A stretch of 64,000 bases of DNA. Source: Actinokineospora alba. Its GTDB lineage: Bacteria; Actinomycetota; Actinomycetes; Mycobacteriales; Pseudonocardiaceae. Positions 18,629 to 25,612 of the stretch are shown here, piece after piece. Location: the NCBI RefSeq assembly GCF_004362515.1, contig NZ_SNXU01000001.1:2294001-2358000 (forward strand), in the 5' to 3' direction. Made by a program: the position numbers and the translations under genes. Each line of letters starts with the position of its first letter. Positions within the stretch are counted from its first letter, which is position 1. The notes under the pieces were generated by a model that did no database searches, had not been told where the DNA came from, and saw only the letters and a list, made by a program, of their open reading frames with translations.

Positions 18629-19183
18629 TCAGACGCCCGCGAGGAGCTTGGTGGCGTCGAGGGTGTCGGCGCCCTTGTTCCAGTTGCACGGGCACAGCTC
18701 GTCGGTCTGCAGCGCGTCGAGCACCCGCAGGACCTCCTCGACGTTGCGGCCGACGGAACCGGCGGTGACCATCACGAACTGGATCTCGTTGTCCGGGTCC
18801 ACGATGAAAGTCGCCCGCTGCGACACGCCGTCCTTGCCCAGCACGCCCGCCTCGGCCGACAGCTCACGCTTGATGTCGGACAGCATCGGGAACGGCAGGT
18901 CGCGAAGGTCCTCATGCGACTTGCGCCACGCGTGGTGGACGAACTCGGAGTCGACGGACACGCCGAGCACCTGCGCGTCACGGTCGGCGAAGTCGGCCTC
19001 GAGGCGGCCGAACGCGGCGATCTCGGTCGGGCAGACGAAGGTGAAGTCCTTGGGCCAGAAGAAGACCACGCGCCACTTGCCCTGGTGGGACTTCTGATCG
19101 ATCGTCTCGAAGGCCTTTTCGGCGTCGAGGTCGACGCACGCGGTCAGGGAGTACTCCGGGAACTGGTCGCCCACGGTAAGCAA
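18629..19183 (-). CDS. ahpC: Alkyl hydroperoxide reductase C (2-Cys peroxiredoxin)
   Basis: A 184-aa peroxiredoxin that reduces hydrogen peroxide and organic peroxides. TTG at 19183 (LLTVGDQFPEYSL) is chosen because AGGAG lies 5 nt upstream and the resulting length matches actinobacterial AhpC; the open frame continues upstream without such a site. The peroxidatic cysteine is C51 in FTFVCPTEI; the resolving cysteine region is DELCPCNWNKG near residue 160. It is the first gene of the ahpC-ahpD operon and diverges from oxyR. Confidence 0.95.
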   Translation of the reverse strand: MLTVGDQFPEYSLTACVDLDAEKAFETIDQKSHQGKWRVVFFWPKDFTFVCPTEIAAFGRLEADFADRDAQVLGVSVDSEFVHHAWRKSHEDLRDLPFPMLSDIKRELSAEAGVLGKDGVSQRATFIVDPDNEIQFVMVTAGSVGRNVEEVLRVLDALQTDELCPCNWNKGADTLDATKLLAGV

Positions 19184-19221
19184 GGGTGCTCCTAAAGATC
19201 GTTTTGTGGAGGCCCCCATCC

Positions 19222-19245
19222 TCTCGGCCGCCCATTGATCCGAGA
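19222..19245. promoter_or_regulatory. Candidate OxyR operator
   Basis: TCTCGG and CCGAGA form a perfect inverted repeat separated by 12 nt in the 92-bp oxyR/ahpC divergent region. LysR-type regulators bind dyads of this spacing between divergent genes. The symmetry is seen; OxyR binding is inferred from context. Confidence 0.45.
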
Positions 19246-19275
19246 AATCAGGAGTCGTACATAAACTCATCGGCC

Positions 19276-20223
19276 ATGGGGATCAATGCCGGGGGGCCAA
19301 CCCTGAGCCAGCTGCGCGCGTTCGTCGCGGTCGCGGAGTTTCTGCACTTCACCCAAGCCGCTGCGGAGTTGGGGGTGAGCCAGCCCACGTTGTCGGCCAA
19401 GCTGTCCGGTTGCGAGGAAGCGCTCGGTTCGAAGCTTGTGGAACGCACCACACGCAAGGTCATGCTCACTCGAGCGGGTGAACGTCTGCTGCCCCACGCG
19501 CGAACGGTGCTCGACGCGCTGGGGGCGCTGGTGTCCGAAGCGGACGAGACCCGCAAGCCGTTCCGCGGCACCATCCGGCTCGGCGTCATCCCGACCGTCG
19601 CCCCGTACCTGCTGCCGACTGTGCTTCGCGGGTTGGCGCAGGCGTTCCCGGCGATGACGGTGGAGGTCCAAGAGGAACGGACGGCGGCGCTGCTCGACGG
19701 CCTGGGCGCGGGCCGGGTCGACGCGGCGATCCTGGCGGTGCCGGTCGACACTCGGGGGCTGGTGGTCGACCCGATCTTCGAGGAGGACTTCGTTCTGGTG
19801 GCGCCGCGCGGGCATAGGTTGTCCACAATGGACAGTTTTGCGTCGGATCGGTTGCCGGAGCTGGATGTCCTGCTGTTGGAGGAAGGGCACTGTCTGCGCG
19901 ATCAGACTCTCGATATCTGCAAGGGCGTCAACGCTTCCGGTGCGACCCGGGCGGCGAGTCTGACGACGTTGACGCAGTTGGTGTCGGCGGGGATGGGCGT
20001 GACCGTGCTGCCGGAGACGGCGGTGGCGGTGGAGGTGAAACGGGCGGGTCTGGCGGTGACCCGGTTCGCGCCGCCCGCGCCTCGGCGGCGGATCGCGTTG
20101 GTGTATCGGGAAAGTGCTTGTCGGGGGGATGAGTATGAGGCGATCGCGGCGGAGTTGCGGCGGGTGGTGCGGATTCGGCGGTTGCCGGTGCGCCTGACTG
20201 GGGATCAGGCGTTGGCGAGTTAG
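19276..20223 (+). CDS. oxyR: OxyR-type LysR-family peroxide sensor
   Basis: A 315-aa LysR regulator. The winged HTH covers about residues 8-65 (QLRAFVAVAEFLHFTQAAAEL and QPTLSAKLSGCEEALG). The effector domain contains LLLEEGHCLRDQTLDIC, with cysteines C206 and C215 matching the redox-active pair of OxyR that forms a disulfide on peroxide exposure. It is divergent from ahpC-ahpD, the classic actinobacterial arrangement. ATG 19276 gives the usual N-terminal length. The C-terminus is slightly extended and basic. Confidence 0.94.
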   Translation: MGINAGGPTLSQLRAFVAVAEFLHFTQAAAELGVSQPTLSAKLSGCEEALGSKLVERTTRKVMLTRAGERLLPHARTVLDALGALVSEADETRKPFRGTIRLGVIPTVAPYLLPTVLRGLAQAFPAMTVEVQEERTAALLDGLGAGRVDAAILAVPVDTRGLVVDPIFEEDFVLVAPRGHRLSTMDSFASDRLPELDVLLLEEGHCLRDQTLDICKGVNASGATRAASLTTLTQLVSAGMGVTVLPETAVAVEVKRAGLAVTRFAPPAPRRRIALVYRESACRGDEYEAIAAELRRVVRIRRLPVRLTGDQALAS

Positions 20224-20292
20224 GGCCCTTGGGTGCTTGGATTCGCGGGCTGGCTGGCTTTGGCGGGGTGCCTGGCTGGTTTTGGGTGGGGT

Positions 20293-20434
20293 GCCTGTTT
20301 GGGTGGTTCGCCTTGATTTGGGGACCCCGGAAATGGACCTGCGCGGGTAAAGCGGGCAGGGTGAAGAAACTGCCCCGCGCCGCGAAAGTTTAGGTCCATT
20401 TCACCCCAAATCAAGGCGAACCACCCAAACAGGC
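20293..20434. repeat. 142-bp nested hairpin element (MITE-like)
   Basis: Perfect 31-nt terminal inverted repeats (20293-20323 and 20404-20434) enclose a second perfect 11-nt pair (20330-20340 and 20392-20402), and a third, imperfect pair (GCGGGCAG / CTGCCCCGC) lies near the centre. The whole element can fold into one long stem. No transposase is encoded and no target-site duplication is evident. The terminal arm shares a 19-nt stretch with the left edge of the 58-bp tandem array at 17303-17321. Confidence 0.9.
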
Positions 20435-20467
20435 AATTGGTGCTGGCCCGTCACGTTTGGCAGGGGA

Positions 20468-20735
20468 GGGCGGGCGTGACCCGATTGGGCCGATGGGGCT
20501 GGCCGGTTCTGTTTGGTGGGTGGGCGGGGCGACTCGATCGGGCCGGTGGGGTTGGCCGGTTCTGTTTGATGGGTGGGCGGGCGTGACTCGACCGGGCCGG
20601 GGCCGGTCGTCGCGCTTGGAGGTGGGCGGGGCGCGATCCCCACCAGGCCGTTGGTTCGGCCCGTCCGGTTTGGAAGGTGGGGGGGCAACCCGGCCCGGCC
20701 ATTGGCCGGCTCGTCCGGGACTCGTCGCAACCCAA
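20468..20735. repeat. Degenerate 49-54-bp tandem repeats
   Basis: Units starting near 20468, 20522, 20575, 20624 and 20678 each open with a GGGCGGG-type block, continue with a CCCGATT/ACTCGAT stretch and GGGCC, and end with GGTTCTGTTTG or GGTTTGGA followed by GTGGGT. The first two are closest; later copies are progressively diverged. No coding function is supported. Confidence 0.75.
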
Positions 20736-20917
20736 CGGCGGGGGCGGATCACCGGCCCACTGGGTTCGGGTCGGGTGTTCACGCGATGGATCGCGGTGGG
20801 CTGGAGCCGCCGCCGCGCCCACGGGATGCGGGCCGCTCAAGCGCCGCGAGAAGTCGGGGGACGGGCGGTCGCGAAGTCGCGGACGGTATTTCCGGTCGTT
20901 CAAAATAGAAGGCCAGA

Positions 20918-20946
20918 TGGGCGGCGGTGGGACTCGCCGCCGCCCA
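20918..20946 (-). terminator. Terminator of the PRC-barrel gene
   Basis: Perfect 10-bp stem TGGGCGGCGG / CCGCCGCCCA with a 9-nt loop, 7 nt past the stop of the minus-strand gene and followed on that strand by a T-rich stretch containing TATTTTG. A good rho-independent terminator. Confidence 0.75.
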
Positions 20947-20952
20947 CCGGGA

Positions 20953-21321
20953 TCAGGACGCCGGTTGGCGGCGTGGCGGGATATCGGAGGGTTTCGGGGT
21001 GCGCTGCACCGGGATCGGTGGAGGGGCTTCGGGCAGTCCGTAATAGCGATAAAGCGCCGTCGCGTCGGCCGCGGACAGTGTGCCCGCGGCCTGCGGGGCG
21101 TTTTTCACCTTGTCCAATCCGACGTCCACCTGCAGGCCCTGGTCGCCTGGGTGTGCGCCGGTCAGGGGCACGAAACTTTCCTTGGGGCCGAACAGGCCGG
21201 TCTTCACCGTCACCCAACCGGGTTCATGGGTGGAGCCGTCGAGGTACACCGTCCCGACCCGGCCGATCTTGCGGCCTTGTGGGTCGTACACATCGTGGCC
21301 GATCAGGTCCTGCGGTCTCAT
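20953..21321 (-). CDS. PRC-barrel domain protein
   Basis: A 122-aa protein whose first 65 residues form a PRC-barrel: MRPQDLIGHDVYDPQGRKIGRVGTVYLD, then WVTVKTGLFGPKESFVPL. The rest is Pro-rich and ends PPRRQPAS. PRC-barrels bind RNA or partner proteins and are common in actinobacterial stress-linked proteins. An in-frame GTG at 21366 would add 15 residues; ATG 21321 is preferred because family members start with this motif, but neither has a strong ribosome-binding site. Confidence 0.8.
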   Translation of the reverse strand: MRPQDLIGHDVYDPQGRKIGRVGTVYLDGSTHEPGWVTVKTGLFGPKESFVPLTGAHPGDQGLQVDVGLDKVKNAPQAAGTLSAADATALYRYYGLPEAPPPIPVQRTPKPSDIPPRRQPAS

Positions 21322-21518
21322 GCGGACACGGTCACTCCACTGGGCCCCGTCCGCAACCGCGAGCACTGGAACCGCCTCACCCGCGCCTGGTCGAGAGTTG
21401 GACCGAAAGAAGGGTGAGTGCGCCCTGTTCGTGTGGTTCTCGCCCGATCCGGCGGGAAACAGGTGACCTTTCGTAGATCAAACCGACTCTTGTCCCCGGC
21501 TGGTGGTGTCCACGTGGA

Positions 21519-22538
21519 TCACCCCATCGGGGGGTGCGATGGCCAGGGCTCGGCCAGTGCGATCAAGCCGTCGTCCGGGGCGATCCACTCATAGGTCCAG
21601 CACAGTGAACCGTCGTCCAAGACCGCGCGGACCCGCCGGTACTGCGACCCCTCGTACTCGTCGATCACCGCGAGTGACTCCGCCGAGGCCAGATCGATCA
21701 CCCAGCCGGACACGCCGGGGCCGTCGCCGAGCCGCAGTGCCGGGTAGCCCTGGCCGGTGTCGAACAGCTCCCCGCGCACGCGCGCGCGACGCGGTGGGCC
21801 GACGGCCGCCGGGGCGAGCACGTCCCACGCCGACGCTCCGGGTTGCAGGGTGCCGTAGACGAACAGCGAGCCCGGGAAGTCCCGCGGGTCCGGGTCGCCG
21901 GTGACCACCTCCACGGTCAGGCCGTCCGTGGTGGCGGCGACGCCAGGGGAGGCCGGGGCTGAACACCGGACCATGGCCCCGTCCACCAGCAGTGGGCGGC
22001 GGGCCGGGGTCGCGCCGACGTAGGCGAGGACCCGGTCGAGGACGGCGCCGTTCTCCAGCGTGACCCGGCCGGAAAGCACCCGGGCCAGGTGGTGGCGCTC
22101 GCCGCGGCCCTCGCACCGGTCGATAGCCCTGACCTGCGCCGGAGTCGCCAGCAGCACCGCGTGCGACTCGGTTCCCGGCAGGGCCGCCAAGACCGCGGGC
22201 CGGGACGTGTCGACGACCCGCAGCCCCGCCGCCCACACCGCCGCCAGGCCCTCGCAGCGCGCCCGAAGGACGACCATCGGGCCCGGCATCGCCAGCTCGG
22301 CCCGCAGCCACGTCAGCTTCGACGGGCACGCGTTCGACCCGTAGGCCAGCACCGGCACCCGCTCGGCCTGGACCGGCGCGCCGTGCTCGGTGAGCCAGGC
22401 GTCGAGTTCCACGTCGCCGACCCGCCAGCCCGCCGGGTCGGCGCGCAGCGGCCAGCCGTGGCCGTCGACGTGCACGTAGGAGAACGCGGGGCAGCCGCCG
22501 GGATACGGCAGCGCGGGGTAGTCGGCGTCCGAGAACAC
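21519..22538 (-). CDS. Tandem gamma-glutamylcyclotransferase-like protein
   Basis: A 339-aa protein with two AIG2/GGCT-like domains. The first begins near residue 62 with VPVLAYGSNACPSKL, a family-type substrate loop; the second begins near residue 224 with SLFVYGTLQPGASAWDVL and includes VIDEYEGSQYRRV with the acidic residue expected in the active site. Such enzymes cyclise gamma-glutamyl amines or peptides to 5-oxoproline. A two-domain fusion is unusual, as most are single-domain. It follows the PadR stop by 4 nt, so it is probably co-regulated with it. Confidence 0.8.
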   Translation of the reverse strand: MFSDADYPALPYPGGCPAFSYVHVDGHGWPLRADPAGWRVGDVELDAWLTEHGAPVQAERVPVLAYGSNACPSKLTWLRAELAMPGPMVVLRARCEGLAAVWAAGLRVVDTSRPAVLAALPGTESHAVLLATPAQVRAIDRCEGRGERHHLARVLSGRVTLENGAVLDRVLAYVGATPARRPLLVDGAMVRCSAPASPGVAATTDGLTVEVVTGDPDPRDFPGSLFVYGTLQPGASAWDVLAPAAVGPPRRARVRGELFDTGQGYPALRLGDGPGVSGWVIDLASAESLAVIDEYEGSQYRRVRAVLDDGSLCWTYEWIAPDDGLIALAEPWPSHPPMG

Positions 22539-22542
22539 GGGG

Positions 22543-23100
22543 TTACTTCTGCTCTTCGGCTTCCAGCTCGGCGATGAAGTCCGACCAGAACTCCTCGACG
22601 ACCCGCTCGAACCGGATGCCCAGTTCGAGGGACTTCACCTGCCACTTGTCGGCGTGGTTGATGATCCGCTCGTGCTGTTCGATGTAGCCGTCCGCCCGGG
22701 CTTTGTGCGAGGCGTACCGGGCGCGGGCCAGGTCCAGCAGGTTGCCCTCGTCGCCGAAGGACGCGAAGAAGAGCTTGAGCAGACCGAGGTCGCGGACCTC
22801 GGTCTGCTCCGGGGTCGGCGAGGCCAGCCACTTCGCCAGCGCCTCACGGCCCTTCGGGGTGATCGAGTAGGTCCGCTTGCGCCTGCCGCCCTCTTCGACG
22901 GACGCGGTGACCAGGCCGTCCTCGGCCAGCCGCGCGGGCTCGTCGTAGAGCTGGGAATGGGCGAACGCCCAGAAGTTGCCGATCGTGTAACCGACCCGCT
23001 GCTTGAGGTCGTAGCTCGTGGCGGGGCCGTGCGACAGCATCCCGAGCACAACGTACGAGGTCGCGTTGAGCTTGCGGTCTCGCGGAGACGTGGCGGGCAG
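22543..23100 (-). CDS. PadR-family transcriptional regulator with probable CTG start
   Basis: A 185-aa PadR regulator. The winged HTH covers about residues 15-80 (ATSYVVLGMLSHGPATSYDLK, then FWAFAHSQLYDEPARLAEDGLV and the GRRKRTYSITPKGREAL wing), followed by a C-terminal helical dimerisation domain. The conserved HTH needs residues upstream of the first ATG (23049). The only start-like codon between the upstream in-frame stop and that region is CTG at 23098-23100, 9 nt after a perfect AGGAGGTGA. It is probably autoregulated with the downstream cyclotransferase gene. Confidence 0.8.
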   Translation of the reverse strand: MPATSPRDRKLNATSYVVLGMLSHGPATSYDLKQRVGYTIGNFWAFAHSQLYDEPARLAEDGLVTASVEEGGRRKRTYSITPKGREALAKWLASPTPEQTEVRDLGLLKLFFASFGDEGNLLDLARARYASHKARADGYIEQHERIINHADKWQVKSLELGIRFERVVEEFWSDFIAELEAEEQK

Positions 23101-23184
23101 GGTGGGTCACCTCCTGGGATCTGCGCAAACCCTACATAGTGAGTTGTACGCGCGCGCCCGATCGCCACCCTGCCCGGCTGTCGG

Positions 23185-24822
23185 TCAGTCCAGGTGTCGG
23201 ACGTCGAGCTTGCCCTCGGCGTGCTGGGCGCGCAGGACCTTCTTGTCGAACTTGCCGACGCTGGTCTTGGGCACCTCGGAGACGAACGTCCAGTTCTCCG
23301 GCAGCTGCCACTTGGCGACCTTGTCGGAGAGGAACTCGCGCAGCTCGGCGGGCTCGGCGGTGGCGCCCTCGCGCAGCACGACGGCCACCAGCGGGCGCTC
23401 GTCCCACTTGTCGTCCGGCACGCCGATGACCGCGGCCTCGGCGATCGCCGGGTGGCCCATCACGTGGTTCTCCAGCTCGACCGAGGAGATCCACTCGCCG
23501 CCGGACTTGATGATGTCCTTGGAGCGGTCGGTCAGGGTGAGGAAGCCGTCCGGCGTCAGCGTGCCGACGTCGCCGGTGCGCAGCCAGCCGTCGTCGAACT
23601 TCTCGGCGCCTTCGCCGTCCTCCTCGAGCCGGTAATACGACCCGGTGATCCAAGGTCCGGCGACCTCCAGCTCACCGACGCTCTCGCCGTCCCACGGCAG
23701 CTCTTCGCCGTTGTCGCCGATGAGCCGGGCCGTGACGCCCGCGGGCAGCCTGCCCTGGGTGTAGCGGTAGGCCCAGGTCTCCGACTCGGACAGCCCGGCA
23801 GGCGGGCGGCACAGCGTGCCCAGCGGCGAGGTCTCGGTCATGCCCCAGGCGTGCACGATGTGGATGCCGTACTTCTCGGCGAAGGTGTGCATCATCGACG
23901 GCGGGCAGGCCGAGCCGCCGACGATGACCTCGCGCAGGGAGCTGAGGTCGGCCGGGTGCTGGTCGAGGTAGGCGAGCACGCCCTGCCAGATCGTCGGCAC
24001 GGCCGCCGAGTGGGTGGGCCGGGTGGCCTCGATGAGCTTGGCCAGCGGCTCGGGCTGCAGGAACCGGTCGGGCATGATCAGCGAGGCGCCGCACATGAAC
24101 GCCGCGTACGGCATGCCCCAGGACATCGCGTGGAACTGCGGGACGATCACCAGCGAGCGGTCCCCGGACGACAGGCCCATGCCGTCGGCCGCGCAGACCT
24201 GCATCGAGTGCAGCCAGATCGAGCGGTGCGAGTAGACGACGCCCTTGGGGTTGCCGGTGGTGCCCGAGGTGTAACACATCGCGGCGGCGGAGCGTTCGTC
24301 GATCTCCGGCCACTCGAACTGGTCGGACTGGGCCGCGAGGAGTTCGTCATACGAGTGAACCTGCACGCCCTCGGGCGCGGTCAGCCCGGCGGCGTCGCCG
24401 TTGGCCACGATGACGTGCTTGACCGTCTCGAACGTCGGCAGGACCTTCGCCAGCAGCGGCGCGATGGTCGCGTCGACGATGACGACGTGGTCCTCGGCGT
24501 GGTTGGCGATGTAGGTCAGCTGCTCGGGGAACAGCCGGACGTTGAGGGTGTGCAGCACCGCTCCCATGGCGGGCACCGCGAGGTACGCGGTGAGGTGCTC
24601 GGCGTTGTTCCACATGAACGTCGCGACCCGCTGGTCACCGGTCACACCGAGGCCGCGCAGCGCGTTGGCCAGCCGGGCGGACTGGGCTCCCACCTGGGCG
24701 AACGTGGTGGTGCGGCCCTCGGTCCCGGTCCAGGTCACGACCTCGCTGCCTGCGTGCACGGTGGCCCCGTGGCGCAGCAGCGTGGCGATGGACAGCTGGG
24801 CGTCCTGCATGGTGCTCAACAT
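23185..24822 (-). CDS. Long- or medium-chain fatty-acid-CoA ligase
   Basis: A 545-aa AMP-forming acyl-CoA synthetase of the ANL superfamily. It has the P-loop-like AMP motif AMCYTSGTTGNPKGVVYSH near residue 190, HAWGMTETSPLGT near residue 330, the hinge LTLTDRSKDIIKSGGEWISSVELE near residue 430, and the C-terminal lysine of PKTSVGKFDKKVLR near residue 525. It activates a fatty or related carboxylic acid for beta-oxidation or lipid synthesis. It stands alone between PadR and the mIHF region. Substrate length is not predictable. Confidence 0.9.
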   Translation of the reverse strand: MLSTMQDAQLSIATLLRHGATVHAGSEVVTWTGTEGRTTTFAQVGAQSARLANALRGLGVTGDQRVATFMWNNAEHLTAYLAVPAMGAVLHTLNVRLFPEQLTYIANHAEDHVVIVDATIAPLLAKVLPTFETVKHVIVANGDAAGLTAPEGVQVHSYDELLAAQSDQFEWPEIDERSAAAMCYTSGTTGNPKGVVYSHRSIWLHSMQVCAADGMGLSSGDRSLVIVPQFHAMSWGMPYAAFMCGASLIMPDRFLQPEPLAKLIEATRPTHSAAVPTIWQGVLAYLDQHPADLSSLREVIVGGSACPPSMMHTFAEKYGIHIVHAWGMTETSPLGTLCRPPAGLSESETWAYRYTQGRLPAGVTARLIGDNGEELPWDGESVGELEVAGPWITGSYYRLEEDGEGAEKFDDGWLRTGDVGTLTPDGFLTLTDRSKDIIKSGGEWISSVELENHVMGHPAIAEAAVIGVPDDKWDERPLVAVVLREGATAEPAELREFLSDKVAKWQLPENWTFVSEVPKTSVGKFDKKVLRAQHAEGKLDVRHLD

Positions 24823-25009
24823 CGTCGATCAAGCTCCCTGGGGTGAAGAAAACGCGGAATCGGACCCCGACTACTGGCTGGTAATGGGCAACGATAGTGC
24901 GCCTGGGGCCGCCGCGACATCACCGAAATCCGGACTTTCCTCATGTTGATCTTGCTGTCACGCTGTGTCGCGACACCCTGTCGGGGTGCTCCCAGCAGGA
25001 GGTTTCTGC

Positions 25010-25084
25010 GTGTCGGGGGTATGTTGCCCAACGAGGTGTCGTTTACTGGTGAAAGGCATCCGGCGACCGGGGTCGCATCCTTAG
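25010..25084 (+). CDS. Possible cysteine-rich leader peptide
   Basis: GTG at 25010 follows a perfect AGGAGG by 7 nt and opens a 24-codon ORF, MSGVCCPTRCRLLVKG followed by IRRPGSHP. It contains three cysteines in the first ten residues and several arginines. It ends 114 nt before the mIHF-like start. It could be an attenuating leader that senses cysteinyl- or arginyl-tRNA supply, or chance. The evidence is only the ribosome-binding site and the composition. Confidence 0.35.
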   Translation: MSGVCCPTRCRLLVKGIRRPGSHP

Positions 25085-25140
25085 TGGAGGGTGGGATCTG
25101 TTTCCCCCCTCAGTGACCCTCGGTAGCCAAAGGTGTACGC

Positions 25141-25155
25141 CAGACAACTTGTCTG
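25141..25155. promoter_or_regulatory. Dyad CAGACAA-C-TTGTCTG upstream of mIHF-like gene
   Basis: A perfect 7-bp inverted repeat with a single central base, 43 nt before the TTG start of the mIHF-like gene. It fits an operator for a dimeric regulator, or an autoregulatory site. The symmetry is seen; the binder is unknown. Confidence 0.4.
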
Positions 25156-25198
25156 ACCCTCCGCTACCGCGGCGGGTGAAGAAGGAAGGACTACCACG

Positions 25199-25510
25199 TT
25201 GGCTCTGCCCACGTTGACTCCCGAGCAGCGCGCTGACGCGCTCGCCAAGGCAGCCGAAGCCCGCAAGGCGCGCTCCGAGCTGCTGGCGTCGATCAAGTCC
25301 GGTGAGCGGACCATCGCGTCTGTGCTCGGCAAGGCCAAGGACGACAAGACCATCGGCAAGACCAAGGTCGCGGCGCTGCTCAAGGCCGTGCCGGGTCTGG
25401 GTGCGGTGAAGGTCGCTGCCCTGCTGGAGCAGTCCGGTATCGACCCGGACCGCCGCGCGGCGGGCCTGGGCGACCGGCAGCGCGCAGCGCTGATCGACGC
25501 GCTCAACTGA
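25199..25510 (+). CDS. mihF: Integration host factor, actinobacterial type (mIHF/sIHF-like)
   Basis: A 103-aa nucleoid-associated DNA-bending protein of the actinobacterial IHF family. It starts with TTG at 25199 after AAGGAAGGA and reads MALPTLTPEQRADALAKAAEARKARSEL, the family N-terminal helix, followed by the helix-two-turn-helix region VGALLKAV-like segment (AALLKAVPGLGAVKVAALLEQ) and the signature RRAAGLGDRQRAALIDAL. In other actinobacteria the main copy lies with gmk and rpoZ; here neither is next to it, so it may be a paralogue. The symbol reflects family membership. Confidence 0.85.
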   Translation: MALPTLTPEQRADALAKAAEARKARSELLASIKSGERTIASVLGKAKDDKTIGKTKVAALLKAVPGLGAVKVAALLEQSGIDPDRRAAGLGDRQRAALIDALN

Positions 25511-25511
25511 T

Positions 25512-25570
25512 TTGCCCATCACCGCTGGTGGGCGGCGGCGACGCCGCCCGCCGGCGGTGGCGGTGGGCAA
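25512..25570 (+). terminator. Large hairpin after mIHF-like gene
   Basis: TTGCCCA (25512-25518) pairs with TGGGCAA (25564-25570), with further pairing of CACCGC to GCGGTG and an inner GGCGGC / GCCGCC. It begins right after the stop codon. A strong stem without a clear T tract, probably a terminator isolating the mIHF transcript from the isochorismate synthase gene. Confidence 0.6.
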
Positions 25571-25612
25571 GGCCATACCGCGGGCGTGCCCCCGGCTGGG
25601 CATGATGGACGT

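Larger units (their letters stand above)
20224..20952. other. 729-bp non-coding, repeat-rich interval
   Basis: No convincing gene is seen between oxyR and the PRC-barrel gene. The interval holds a nested hairpin (20293-20434), about five decayed 49-54-bp tandem units (20468-20735), a G/C-rich stretch with no recognised feature (20736-20917), and the PRC gene terminator (20918-20946). The long open frames across it change frame between repeat units and read as low-complexity Pro/Arg/Gly. Confidence 0.7.
24823..25198. other. 376-bp interval upstream of the mIHF-like gene
   Basis: This stretch separates the divergent acyl-CoA ligase and mIHF-like genes. It contains a perfect GTGTCGCGACAC palindrome (24965-24976), a short ORF with a perfect AGGAGG (25010-25084), a small hairpin GCGACC/GGTCGC (25063-25076) and a CAGACAA-C-TTGTCTG dyad (25141-25155). 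It looks like a long regulated leader plus promoter. Confidence 0.55.

Noticed and set aside
20220..20414. 64-aa minus-strand ORF next to oxyR
   Set aside because: It lies mostly inside the nested hairpin, so its sequence is explained by the inverted repeats; composition is Pro-rich with no recognisable fold.
20457..21476. Protein-coding gene across the repeat region downstream of oxyR
   Set aside because: The open frames follow the degenerate repeats, are rich in Arg, Gly and Pro, have no ribosome-binding site and overlap the PRC-barrel gene in antisense.
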